DNA of 36,540 nt from Acidiferrobacterales bacterium (GTDB lineage: Bacteria; Pseudomonadota; Gammaproteobacteria; Acidiferrobacterales; Sulfurifustaceae), in assembly GCA_919902925.1 (NCBI GenBank), contig CAKKRZ010000184.1, positions 1 through 36,540 of the forward strand, in the 5' to 3' direction. The first letter of the stretch is position 1. Every line of letters begins with the position of its first letter. Shown here one piece after another: positions 6,498-16,177 of this stretch. The translations under genes and the position numbers were made by a program. The notes beneath the pieces are model-generated. The model had not been told where the DNA came from. It saw nothing but the letters and a program-made list of their open reading frames with translations, and made no database searches.

Positions 6498-9386
6498 TTA
6501 TTCCGCAGCTCGGCGTGACGGCCTGGGTTTGGCCGGCGAACGGGCGGGCCGGGCGGGACCCGGTACGAATCCCTTCTGCTTCATAAACCATTCCACGGCG
6601 GCGGACGAGGACGACACCTTGGCCGACGGAAAGACCGTCATGGCGATGTGCTCGCCCAGGGCGCGATAAGCCTCGAATTGTTTTTCGCTGAACCACTGGT
6701 CGATAGTGGTCTCGTGCGGAAAGGCCGGTTGCTTTTCACGGTAGGCGCGCACGTCCAGCGGTTCGCGCCCGGAATCCCCGGCTGGTGAATCGGACAGCAG
6801 CGAAGCCTTGAGGTAGATCAGAATTCCATCCCAGGCGCTGGCCGGGTCGCGCCGCCGGTAGTGAATGGTGCCGACGGCGGCATGGGCGTGTCCGGCCCGG
6901 ACCGGTTCAATATCGATACTGATGTCGATACCGAAATCGGTCCGGCATTTGTCGATGGCGTTGGCGAGATCGGCAAAGGTAAATTTGCCATCACCGGCCG
7001 CGTCGCTGGCGATGATAATCCGGCAACGCCGTCGGACCAGCTCGTAAACACCGAGGTTCTCGAAATGTCCGCCGTCGGACAGGTACACGTGTCGCTGATC
7101 GGCATTGGTCGTTCCCAGCAGTTCGCTGACCAGGCAACCGAGCCCAAATCTGGGATTGTCCGACCGCCATCCGCGCGCGTGGCAGGGATTGCCCAGCCAC
7201 CAGCCGAGACGGATGTTGAATACCGTCATGAGAAAGGCCAGCGCCTTGCTCGTGTAGTAACCCATGTTGGGGCTGGCCGCCGCGCCCGAGATGGTCATGG
7301 CCTTGGCCAGGGTCGGGGCGCGTGCGTAATGCTCGCTCCGGCGATAACAGCCTTGTTCATCGGTCGCGTGCACGCCGTGAATCACCGTGCCGTCACAGCC
7401 GCTATAGGCGGGCGAAAAGACAAACGACGCCGCCTTGCGTTCCTGCCAGGCCAACTCGCGCCCGCGGACCAGATTCAACGCCGTGTTCACCACCAGGTAG
7501 GGGCCCTCGTGTCCGCGGCTGGGGCGCAGTTCGTGCAGGCAGTAGCGTGAGTCGTTGGTGTCGAAACCGGTGAAAGGATGTGGATCGCGGCCGGCGTTGC
7601 TGGCCCCGAGGTAGGCGCGCACCAGGCGGTTGCCGTAACCGGCGTGCAGGGAAAAGTCGTTGACCCCGATGCGCATGGACAGCAGCAGCGCGAAAACCCC
7701 GGCCCCCAAGGCCAGACCCAGCAACGTGAAACCGCCGAGCTGGTTCAGGCGGTGCCAGTACGGGTCGGTCGGGATCAGCCGGGAGCCCGAATCGACAATG
7801 GCGCCCAACTGGCTGCCCACCAGCACATCCGACGCCTGAAACCATGTGAGCAACAACCAATCGATCGTGACCGCCAGCAACAACAACAGGCCGACCACAA
7901 AAATGTACGGCGTGATCTTCACCAGTGGTGGAATCAATCGTTTGGCCCATCGCCCGGCGTTGGACAGGTCGCGTTGCCCCGCCAGTACGCCGGTGAGACT
8001 GGCGACCAACCATCCACCGAGCAGACCGGACTGCAACCATTGGCGCGCTAACGGTTCGACCTTACTAATGACCCATGGCCCGTACACCGCGATACCGCAG
8101 ACCACCAGCCAGATCGATACCGTCATGATCGCCAACGCCCCCAATCGGCTCCACCATTCGCGCGCTTCTTCGTGAAATCCACGGCTGGCGAGACCGACGT
8201 GGAGCACGGCACACAGCGCAAACACCAGCAGCACCAGCGGCATCCCCAGAATGCCGGCGTGCCATAGCGCCCCGTCGTTTTGGCCGAGCCCATGTATCCA
8301 CCCGCCAATCATGCGCAACAGGGGGCCCACTATCGCGCCGGCCAGCAGTGCCGTGATGACCACCACCAGCCAGTCCACGGCCACCTGCCGTGCCCGCTGC
8401 CAGGAATGGATGGCCGGTCGCCCATCCTGGACATCTTTCCGTTCAGACCGCCAGCGCAGAAAAGAACGCAAGGCATGCGCCGGCAAGGCGGCCACCATCC
8501 AGATGCCACCATACAGAATGGCGGAGTGCGCGGCCCACGTGGCCATGCTGCCGGGAAGTTTTCCTTGTTGTTGCCAAAGCCAGGAAGTCAGCACCCAGGC
8601 CGCAAACAGTACTGGCAACATCACCAACAGCATCACGTGCATCACCTTCGCCCGACCACCCACTGGACGCGCGACGCTGGAATGTTCGCCCCTGTCCCGC
8701 TGGCGGCTGTCGCGCACGAGATTTGAGAGGTTCCAGGCCACGACCGACACGGCAAAAATCAGGGGAAGCATGGCGAGATAAAAAAGCTGTTTATCGGATA
8801 GCGTCGCGGTCCAGCTCAGTGCCGGTCCGGTCAGGCGCGGCAACAACATGAATGTCAGGAACAAGGCCACCAGCACCGTCAGGTTCAACAACAGATTGCG
8901 CACGTAGGTCGCCACCAGCGTGACCGAATCCACCGTGAAGGCGCCGCGCTGCGGTGCCAGGTAACTGCTGTAGCGACGCAGATTCCGGATCGGTGGAGGT
9001 TCCGGCGGCTGACGACGGTCCTGGGCCTCGCGGTGTTCGGTGCGCAGGGATTTTTCGACCTCGCCGATTGATGTCGAACGGATCCAGGCGCTCAGCCAGC
9101 TACCGATATAGCCGCCGCCCGAAACCGTCGAGAGATAATCAATGGCCCGCAACAGACCGCGGTTAGCGAGCCCCTGCAAAAGCCCAAGGTTGAAGGTGGC
9201 ACTGCGGATACCGCCGCCCGACAGCGCCAGGCCGATAAAACCGTCGTTGTCGCGATCGTCCCCGGCCTTCCGGCCCCAGCGCCGCTGGCGTGAAGCGGAA
9301 ATTTCCCGGCATTCCTCGTCAAGGACGTCCCGGACTGAAAAGGTGGATGGGTTAATCGAATCCTTGCGATCGGACGGCGCGGCCAT
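6498..9386 (-). CDS. patatin-like phospholipase family membrane protein
   Basis: GLALSGGGIRSATFNLGLLQGLANRGLL oxyanion loop, STVSGGGYIGSW nucleophile elbow, C-terminal YLSDGGHFENLGVYEL Asp dyad; many TM segments between. Start chosen at MAAPSDRKD, preceded by agggag. Confidence 0.85.
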   Translation of the reverse strand: MAAPSDRKDSINPSTFSVRDVLDEECREISASRQRRWGRKAGDDRDNDGFIGLALSGGGIRSATFNLGLLQGLANRGLLRAIDYLSTVSGGGYIGSWLSAWIRSTSIGEVEKSLRTEHREAQDRRQPPEPPPIRNLRRYSSYLAPQRGAFTVDSVTLVATYVRNLLLNLTVLVALFLTFMLLPRLTGPALSWTATLSDKQLFYLAMLPLIFAVSVVAWNLSNLVRDSRQRDRGEHSSVARPVGGRAKVMHVMLLVMLPVLFAAWVLTSWLWQQQGKLPGSMATWAAHSAILYGGIWMVAALPAHALRSFLRWRSERKDVQDGRPAIHSWQRARQVAVDWLVVVITALLAGAIVGPLLRMIGGWIHGLGQNDGALWHAGILGMPLVLLVFALCAVLHVGLASRGFHEEAREWWSRLGALAIMTVSIWLVVCGIAVYGPWVISKVEPLARQWLQSGLLGGWLVASLTGVLAGQRDLSNAGRWAKRLIPPLVKITPYIFVVGLLLLLAVTIDWLLLTWFQASDVLVGSQLGAIVDSGSRLIPTDPYWHRLNQLGGFTLLGLALGAGVFALLLSMRIGVNDFSLHAGYGNRLVRAYLGASNAGRDPHPFTGFDTNDSRYCLHELRPSRGHEGPYLVVNTALNLVRGRELAWQERKAASFVFSPAYSGCDGTVIHGVHATDEQGCYRRSEHYARAPTLAKAMTISGAAASPNMGYYTSKALAFLMTVFNIRLGWWLGNPCHARGWRSDNPRFGLGCLVSELLGTTNADQRHVYLSDGGHFENLGVYELVRRRCRIIIASDAAGDGKFTFADLANAIDKCRTDFGIDISIDIEPVRAGHAHAAVGTIHYRRRDPASAWDGILIYLKASLLSDSPAGDSGREPLDVRAYREKQPAFPHETTIDQWFSEKQFEAYRALGEHIAMTVFPSAKVSSSSAAVEWFMKQKGFVPGPARPARSPAKPRPSRRAAE

Positions 9387-9580
9387 GCGCTTCTCCCTGT
9401 AGTTCATGCTCGGGTGGCGAAGACTATACCGCAGCCACGCCACCACCGGAATCCACTCGCTTTCCATGCGAATTTTGCCTGGCCGGGCTTGGTCGCGGGC
9501 CGTGGTCTATAGTTAGGTATCGAGATAACGGAATATCGTCCACGACAGCGAGTCATGACCCACATCTCACTCTCACAGCG

Positions 9581-10486
9581 TTGACCCCCACCCGCCGGTT
9601 CCGTCTGGGCCTGCTGCTGAGCGTTGCGCTCGCCGCCGGGATATTTATTTTCGATCTGGTCACGCCCCGCGGAGTGAATGGGGATCTGTTATTCGTGGGC
9701 CTGGTCTTGATCGCCCTGTTCATGCGCCAGCCCGCCGCGGCGTTCGTGCTGGCCGGGGTAGGGACGGCGTTGACGCTCGCCGGATCCCTGCTGGCGGGCG
9801 ACTCAGCACTCCCCAAGCCGGTGCTGATGTTCAACGATGCGCTCACCATTACCGCCATCTGGGCGACGGCCATCGTCACCTACCTGCATCTGTATTCCAT
9901 CGCCGCACTGCAGCCGCTGGCGGAGCAGGATGAGCTGACGGAACTCTACAACCGCCGTTTCTTCAATGCCGAGGCCCGTCGCCAGATCAGCGCCTGGCGC
10001 CGCTTTCGCCATCCGCTGTCGCTGGTCATGCTCGACATCGATCACTTCAAGGAGATCAACGACCAGCACGGTCACGTCGCCGGCGACCAGGTATTGATAC
10101 GCCTGGCCGAGGTGCTGCGCCAGCAGACACGCGACATCGACACCATCTGCCGTTACGGCGGCGAGGAGTTCGTGATCCTGCTGCCGTTCACGGACCTGCG
10201 TGGCGCGCTCGCCAAGTCCGAGCAGATTCGCCGTGCCATCGCCGTCCAGCAGGTGCGCTGGGCGGGAAAAACGCTGCGTTTCCGGGTGAGTTTGGGAGTG
10301 GCCGAACTGGCGAACTCCGCCTGGGACATCGAGGCGCTGGTGACCGCGGCCGATCAGGCCCTGTACCAGGCCAAGCATGAAGGGCGCAACCGGACGGTGG
10401 CGGCACCCCTGCACCGCCCGATGACGCGCCGGCCGGCGGTTATATCGTCCTCACGGCGTAAACCAGCTGTCATGAAACGCCGGTAA
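9581..10486 (+). CDS. membrane-anchored GGDEF diguanylate cyclase
   Basis: TM N-terminus; DELTELYNRRFF, LDIDHFKEINDQHGHVAGD, RYGGEEFVILLPF; RDID (RxxD I-site) five residues before GGEEF. TTG start. Confidence 0.93.
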   Translation: MTPTRRFRLGLLLSVALAAGIFIFDLVTPRGVNGDLLFVGLVLIALFMRQPAAAFVLAGVGTALTLAGSLLAGDSALPKPVLMFNDALTITAIWATAIVTYLHLYSIAALQPLAEQDELTELYNRRFFNAEARRQISAWRRFRHPLSLVMLDIDHFKEINDQHGHVAGDQVLIRLAEVLRQQTRDIDTICRYGGEEFVILLPFTDLRGALAKSEQIRRAIAVQQVRWAGKTLRFRVSLGVAELANSAWDIEALVTAADQALYQAKHEGRNRTVAAPLHRPMTRRPAVISSSRRKPAVMKRR

Positions 10487-10589
10487 TTCCCGCTACCAAC
10501 GGGCGACGGGATACTGGCAGCCAGCGTCCGTCGGCTTGGGCGGAAACGAAGTGGTATTTCCGGAAATCGCGGCTACGCTTTCAGGTCTC

Positions 10590-10817
10590 ATGCATAAAAA
10601 CAAATTCGGGATTCTGGCGCTGCTGACCACGTTCGCCATGCTCGCCAGCGGGTGCAGCAGCATGCGTAACGTCTATGCCGGCGTCTATGATGTTTTTCGT
10701 TTTCGCCAGCAGCAGGAGACGCTGCCGGGCGAGCGCTCCACCCTGCAGGCGCCGATGACCTACTCGCAATACGAGGCGGAGCGCGAGCGTCTGCTCGGGC
10801 GGGAGAAAAACCCCTAA
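10590..10817 (+). CDS. small hypothetical lipoprotein
   Basis: MHKNKFGILALLTTFAMLASGCSSM lipobox. Confidence 0.6.
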   Translation: MHKNKFGILALLTTFAMLASGCSSMRNVYAGVYDVFRFRQQQETLPGERSTLQAPMTYSQYEAERERLLGREKNP

Positions 10818-10829
10818 CCGCGGTGACTC

Positions 10830-10973
10830 GAAGCGATCTCAAAAACGTCGCGAGCGGGCGTCAGCCGGGGAAGGCCGGAGCGCAGGAACCGGAGTTTACA
10901 TAGAAGTAAATGAGGATTCCGAGCACCGCCCGACCTCGGATCACGCCCACGCAGCAGTTTTTGAGACGCTTCT
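10830..10973. repeat. ~144-bp imperfect palindromic intergenic element
   Basis: gaagcgatctcaaaaac ... gtttttgagacgcttc terminal inverted arms; nested ggaaccggagtttac / gtaaatgaggattcc arms. Confidence 0.7.
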
Positions 10974-11539
10974 CAGGTTTTGGGTAGGGTAACGCCTGTT
11001 TGTCCCTGGTATTTGCCACCGCGGTCTTTGTACGAGGTCTCGCAGACTTCGTCGCTTTCGAAGAACAGCATCTGCGCGATGCCCTCGTTGGCGTAGATGC
11101 GCGCCGGCAGCGGCGTGGTGTTGGAAAATTCCAGCGTCACATGCCCTTCCCACTCCGGTTCCAGCGGCGTGACATTGACGATGATGCCGCAGCGCGCATA
11201 GGTGCTTTTGCCGAGGCACACCACCAGCGTGTTCCGCGGGATGCGGAAGAATTCGACCGTGCGCGCCAGCGCAAAGGAATTGGGCGGGATGATGCAGACA
11301 TCGCCCTTGAAATCGACAAACGAGCGCTCATCGAAGTTCTTGGGATCGACAATCGTCGAGTTGATATTGGTGAATATCTTGAATTCGCTTGAGCAGCGCA
11401 CGTCGTATCCGTAGCTCGACGTGCCATACGAAACGATCGCCCCACCGCCGTTCTTCTTCACCTGACCCGGCTCGAACGGCTCGATCATGCGCTGTTCCTG
11501 CGCCATGCGCCGGATCCACTTGTCGGATTTAATGCTCAT
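10973..11539 (-). CDS. dcd: dCTP deaminase
   Basis: [27 protein letters not shown]...[14 protein letters not shown]...[47 protein letters not shown]. Confidence 0.97.
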   Translation of the reverse strand: MSIKSDKWIRRMAQEQRMIEPFEPGQVKKNGGGAIVSYGTSSYGYDVRCSSEFKIFTNINSTIVDPKNFDERSFVDFKGDVCIIPPNSFALARTVEFFRIPRNTLVVCLGKSTYARCGIIVNVTPLEPEWEGHVTLEFSNTTPLPARIYANEGIAQMLFFESDEVCETSYKDRGGKYQGQTGVTLPKT

Positions 11540-11572
11540 AATCCTGGACTTCAAGCTTGAAGCTGCAAGCTC

Positions 11573-12658
11573 CTATGTATTCTGAATGACGATGCTCGGG
11601 AACTTGCCGGCGAAATCTTTTTTCTTGAGCGACAACCGGGCCGCGATCCGGCGGGCGATGTCGCGGTAAATCTGGCTGATGCGGCACTCGGGATCGGCCG
11701 CCACCGTCGGCTTGCCGGCGTCGGTATCCTCGCGGATGCGGATGTCGAGCGGCAAGGAACCCAGGAAATCGACGTCGTAGTCGTCCGCCATCTTCTGGCC
11801 ACCGCCGCTGCCGAAGATATATTCCTCGTGCCCGCATTTAGAGCAGATGTGGATGCTCATGTTCTCGATCACGCCCAGCACCGGGATCTCGACCTTCTCG
11901 AACATCTTGAGCCCCTTGCGCGCGTCCAGCAGCGCGATGTCCTGCGGGGTGGTGACGATCGCGGCGCCCGTGACCGGCACCTTCTGCGCCAGCGTCAGCT
12001 GGATGTCGCCGGTACCCGGCGGCAGATCGATGATCAAATAGTCGACGTCCTTCCAGTTGGTGTCGCGCAGCAATTGCTCCAGCGCCTGAGTCACCATCGG
12101 ACCACGCCAGATCATCGGCGTCTCTTCGTCGATCAGGAAACCGATCGACATGGCCTGCAAATGGTAACTGGTGATCGGTTCCAGGGTTTTGCCGTCCTTG
12201 GATTCAGGCTTCATCTTCACGCCCAGCATGCTGGGCTGGCTGGGGCCATAGATGTCAGCGTCGAGGATACCGACGGTGGCACCCTCGGCCGACAGCGCCA
12301 GCGCCAGGTTCACCGCCACCGTGGACTTGCCGACGCCGCCCTTGCCGGAGGCAATAGCGATGATGTTCTTGACGTTCGGGATCGGCTTGACGCCCTTCTG
12401 CACGGAATACGAATCGATTTTGGTCTCGATGCGGACCGTCACGTTCTTGGCACCGGCGGCCGTGATCTTTTCTTTCAGCAGCTCGGCCAGCTTGCCCTGC
12501 CAGCCCTTGGCCGGATAACCGAGAAGCACGTCCACGGTCACCTGGTCGCCGTCGACGGCGATATTTTTGATTGCCTTGGCCGCGATCAGATCCTTCTCCA
12601 GATACGGATCGATGACCTGCTGGATAGCCGATTCCACCTGCGCCTGCGTGACCGCCAT
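11573..12658 (-). CDS. apbC: iron-sulfur cluster carrier protein ApbC/Mrp
   Basis: N-terminal DUF59-like domain; IIAIASGKGGVGKSTVAVNLALAL deviant Walker A; CSKCGHEE CxxC. Confidence 0.95.
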   Translation of the reverse strand: MAVTQAQVESAIQQVIDPYLEKDLIAAKAIKNIAVDGDQVTVDVLLGYPAKGWQGKLAELLKEKITAAGAKNVTVRIETKIDSYSVQKGVKPIPNVKNIIAIASGKGGVGKSTVAVNLALALSAEGATVGILDADIYGPSQPSMLGVKMKPESKDGKTLEPITSYHLQAMSIGFLIDEETPMIWRGPMVTQALEQLLRDTNWKDVDYLIIDLPPGTGDIQLTLAQKVPVTGAAIVTTPQDIALLDARKGLKMFEKVEIPVLGVIENMSIHICSKCGHEEYIFGSGGGQKMADDYDVDFLGSLPLDIRIREDTDAGKPTVAADPECRISQIYRDIARRIAARLSLKKKDFAGKFPSIVIQNT

Positions 12659-12792
12659 TGCTAAACTCCGGATGTTCAGTACCTGAAGGGGGCGCCATGC
12701 TACACCGCACCTGCCGAAATGTCATGCCGTCGCTTCGCTAAGCCCGTGATATCCCTTACGAATCTGGGGTAAACTGCATCGCCCGGACCGCC

Positions 12793-14877
12793 ATGACCAT
12801 GCCCGCCGCGAAACGCCAGATACTGGTTACCAGCGCCCTGCCCTACGCCAACGGGTCGATTCATCTCGGACACCTGGTGGAATACATCCAGACCGACATC
12901 TGGGTGCGTTTCCAGAAACTGCGCGGCCATGAGTGCCATTACGTCTGCGCCGACGACACCCACGGCACACCGGTGATGCTGCGGGCGCAGCAGGAAGGCA
13001 TCACCCCCGAGCAGCTCATCGAGCGCATGCACACCGAACACGCGCGTGACTTCGCCGAGTTCGGCGTGGCCTTTGACAACTACTACACCACCCACTCGCC
13101 CGAGAACCGTGCGCTCGCCGATACCATATATACACGTCTGCGCGATGCCGGGCATATCGCCAGGCGCGTGATCCAGCAAGCGTACGATCCGGTCAAGCAG
13201 ATGTTCCTGCCCGACCGGTTCATCAAGGGCGAGTGCCCGAAGTGCGGGGCCAAGGACCAGTACGGCGACAGCTGTGAAGTGTGCGGCGCCACCTACTCGC
13301 CGACCGAACTGAAGAATGCCGTGTCGGCGCTGTCGGGCGTGCCGCCGGTCACCAAAGAATCCGAACATTACTTCTTCAAGCTCGGCGACTTCGAAGACCA
13401 GCTGCGCAGCTATCTGTTTCCGGACATCACCGATACCCGCCACGTACAGTCGGAAGTGGCGAACAAGCTCGACGAATGGTTCGCCGCCGGCCTCAAGGAC
13501 TGGGACATCTCGCGCGACGCTCCGTATTTCGGCTTCGAGATCCCGGATGCCCCGGGAAAGTATTTCTACGTGTGGCTGGATGCGCCGATCGGCTACATGG
13601 CAAGTTTCAAGAACCTGTGCACGAAGACCAAGCTCAAGTTTGACGATTTCTGGGGCAAGGGCAGCAAGGCCGAGCTGTATCACTTCATCGGCAAGGACAT
13701 TCTCTACTTCCACGCCCTCTTCTGGCCGGCGATGCTGAGCGGCGCCGGCTTCCGCCTGCCCACGGCCATCCACGCGCACGGCTTTCTGACCGTCAATGGC
13801 CAGAAGATGTCCAAGTCGCGCGGCACCTTTATTAATGCGCGTAGCTGGCTCAACCACCTGCCGGCCGAGTATTTGCGTTACTACTTCGCCGCCAAGCTGG
13901 GTCCCCGCCTGGAAGACATCGATCTCAACCTCGATGATTTTGCGGCGCGCATCAACTCCAACCTGGTCGGCAAATACGTCAACATCGCGGCCCGTAGTGC
14001 GACCTTCATCGAGAAGCAGTTCAGCGGAAAACTGGCCGCCACCTGCCACCGGCCGGAACTGGTGAAGACCTTGCAGTCAAAAGCGGAAATCATCGCCGGC
14101 CACTACGAGCAGCGCGAATTCGGTGAAGCGATGCGCGAGATCATGGCACTCGCCGACGAGGCCAATGCCTATGTTGACGAGATGAAACCGTGGGTACTGG
14201 CCAAGGATGCCAACCAGAAAGACCTGCTGCACCAGGTGTGCACCACCAACCTGAATCTGTTCCGGCTGCTCACCATCTATCTCAACCCGGTATTGCCCAC
14301 ACTCGCCGCCGAGGCCCAGAAGTTCCTGAACGTAGCTGCCTTCACCTGGGCCGATACCGGGACATTGCTGCTCGGTCACCCTATTAACAGTTATCAACAC
14401 CTCGCGGCACGCGTTGACCCGAAACAGGTCGCGGCGATGCTCGAGGAAACCCAAGAGAGTCTCAAGATGACATCCGACGCCACCACGCCGCCCTCACCCC
14501 CTACCCCTCTCCCGCAGGGAGAGGGGAGTAATGTCGAACCAACCAAGCCCGAAATCAGCATCGACGATTTTAGCAAGGTCGATCTGCGTATCGCCAAGAT
14601 CGTGAGCGCCTCGCTCGTCGAAGGCGCTGACAAGTTGTTGCAACTCACGGTCGATCTGGGCGAAGGCAAGACCCGCAATATCTTTGCCGGCATCCGCTCG
14701 GCTTACGACCCGAAAACGCTGGAAGGCCGACTGACCGTCGTGGTGGCCAACCTGGCCCCGCGCAAGATGAAGTTTGGTATCTCCGAGGGGATGGTCTTGG
14801 CTGCCGGTCCTGGTGGCAAGGACCTGTTCATCCTCTCGCCCGACAACGGCGCGCAGCCGGGCATGCGCGTGAAGTAA
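12793..14877 (+). CDS. metG: methionyl-tRNA synthetase
   Basis: [27 protein letters not shown], Zn knuckle [23 protein letters not shown] ([10 protein letters not shown]), C-terminal tRNA-binding domain [15 protein letters not shown]...MVLAAG. Confidence 0.98.
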   Translation: MTMPAAKRQILVTSALPYANGSIHLGHLVEYIQTDIWVRFQKLRGHECHYVCADDTHGTPVMLRAQQEGITPEQLIERMHTEHARDFAEFGVAFDNYYTTHSPENRALADTIYTRLRDAGHIARRVIQQAYDPVKQMFLPDRFIKGECPKCGAKDQYGDSCEVCGATYSPTELKNAVSALSGVPPVTKESEHYFFKLGDFEDQLRSYLFPDITDTRHVQSEVANKLDEWFAAGLKDWDISRDAPYFGFEIPDAPGKYFYVWLDAPIGYMASFKNLCTKTKLKFDDFWGKGSKAELYHFIGKDILYFHALFWPAMLSGAGFRLPTAIHAHGFLTVNGQKMSKSRGTFINARSWLNHLPAEYLRYYFAAKLGPRLEDIDLNLDDFAARINSNLVGKYVNIAARSATFIEKQFSGKLAATCHRPELVKTLQSKAEIIAGHYEQREFGEAMREIMALADEANAYVDEMKPWVLAKDANQKDLLHQVCTTNLNLFRLLTIYLNPVLPTLAAEAQKFLNVAAFTWADTGTLLLGHPINSYQHLAARVDPKQVAAMLEETQESLKMTSDATTPPSPPTPLPQGEGSNVEPTKPEISIDDFSKVDLRIAKIVSASLVEGADKLLQLTVDLGEGKTRNIFAGIRSAYDPKTLEGRLTVVVANLAPRKMKFGISEGMVLAAGPGGKDLFILSPDNGAQPGMRVK
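14491..14528 (+). repeat. CCCTCACCCC...CCCCTCTCCC/GGGAGAGGGG palindromic repeat inside metG
   Basis: ccctcaccccctacccctctcccgcagggagagggg read in frame as [13 protein letters not shown]. Confidence 0.85.
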
Positions 14878-14899
14878 CTCCGCGCCCAACGGTGCAGAC

Positions 14900-15505
14900 A
14901 TGGCCGACACCACGATTGAATCGATCGATGCCTTGCTGCCCCAGACCCAGTGCACACGCTGCGGTTATCCGCGCTGTCGTGATTACGCCGAGGCCATCGC
15001 CCAAGGCAAAGCCGACATCAACCGCTGCCCACCCGGCGATGACACGACGATCCGGGCATTGAGTGAACTGCTCGGCCGTCCACCGGCCATTCTCGATCCC
15101 GATTGCGGCCCGCACGGTCCGCGACAACGAGCAGTCATCGATGAAGACACTTGCATCGGTTGCCGCAAGTGCATCGATGCCTGTCCGGTCGATGCCATCG
15201 TCGGCAGCCGCCAGTTCATGCACACGGTGATTGCCGCCGACTGCACCGGTTGCGAACTTTGCCTGCCACCCTGCCCGGTCGATTGCATCCGCTTGGTACC
15301 TCAACCGGTGGCTGGCAACCGCTGGCCCGAGTACCGTGAGGGCGAGGTCAGCCGCTGGCGCAACCTGACCGCTCAGCATTTCAACCGCCTCGCGCGCAAG
15401 CGCAAGAGAAGGACCTACCAACGCGGGAAATCGATATTTCCGGACCGGGAAACTATCCGGACGGATATTCAGGCTGCCATCGCCCGTCGCCGATCCCATC
15501 GTTGA
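14900..15505 (+). CDS. RnfB/RsxB-like ferredoxin (electron transport complex subunit)
   Basis: CTRCGYPRCRDYAEAIAQGKADINRCPPG plus two CxxCxxCxxxCP motifs; encoded next to metG. Confidence 0.85.
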   Translation: MADTTIESIDALLPQTQCTRCGYPRCRDYAEAIAQGKADINRCPPGDDTTIRALSELLGRPPAILDPDCGPHGPRQRAVIDEDTCIGCRKCIDACPVDAIVGSRQFMHTVIAADCTGCELCLPPCPVDCIRLVPQPVAGNRWPEYREGEVSRWRNLTAQHFNRLARKRKRRTYQRGKSIFPDRETIRTDIQAAIARRRSHR

Positions 15506-15738
15506 CCGCGCTGCGGCAATGTCCTGCATAAAGTGTTCAGCGAAACTTGCTGAATGTAGAGAGTAAAGCCATGATTTCCAACAAGGTCGCTTGATGGCGT
15601 TCAGACGCCCTGATCGCGTCTTTGAGTACGCCACCTACACAATTCTGTTACTCTAGAAACAGACATTTAGCAGTTGCAGGCAGGGACCGCCCAGTACCAG
15701 AAGTTCGTTTCTGGTCACCAGTATTCGGGGGACGTGCC

Positions 15739-16095
15739 ATGCCAAACGACAGTAATGAGCAGCCTGAGGATCGACGTACCAATCAGCGACACCCGCTGAC
15801 CCAGGAGGCCATGGTCAGCCAGGGACCGCATTTTCGCCTCTGCAATATCCGCGACATGAGCCTCAACGGGGTCTTTCTGGAGCTGGGCTGGGGTGTCCTG
15901 ACCCGGAATACGCCAGTCGAAGTAACACTTTCTCTCAACAATACTGCCAAGGCCCCTATTTACCGGCTTTCCGGTGAAGTTGCCCGTGTCAGCAAGGAAG
16001 GCACGGCCGTGAAATTTCACACGATCGACGATAAAACCCGGCAGGATTTGTCAGGTTTATTGCATTCGCGCAGAAAGCCGCCACAAACCAACTGA
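15739..16095 (+). CDS. PilZ domain protein
   Basis: RRTNQRHPLTQ...NIRDMSLNGVFLELG (RxxxR and DxSxxG-type PilZ motifs). Confidence 0.85.
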   Translation: MPNDSNEQPEDRRTNQRHPLTQEAMVSQGPHFRLCNIRDMSLNGVFLELGWGVLTRNTPVEVTLSLNNTAKAPIYRLSGEVARVSKEGTAVKFHTIDDKTRQDLSGLLHSRRKPPQTN

Positions 16096-16108
16096 GAATG
16101 CCCCACGC

Positions 16109-16124
16109 TGGCACGATGCTTGCT
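16109..16124 (+). promoter_or_regulatory. sigma54 (-24/-12) promoter
   Basis: TGGCACGATGCTTGCT matches TGGCACR-N4-TTGCW exactly; 54 bp upstream of the HD-GYP ATG. Confidence 0.8.
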
Positions 16125-16177
16125 GATATTGCAGGCATCGCGGCTGGCGCGACGTGTATTTTTAAGTAGAGAGCCGT

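Noticed and set aside
12700-14049. 449-aa minus-strand ORF
   Set aside because: Entirely antisense to metG.
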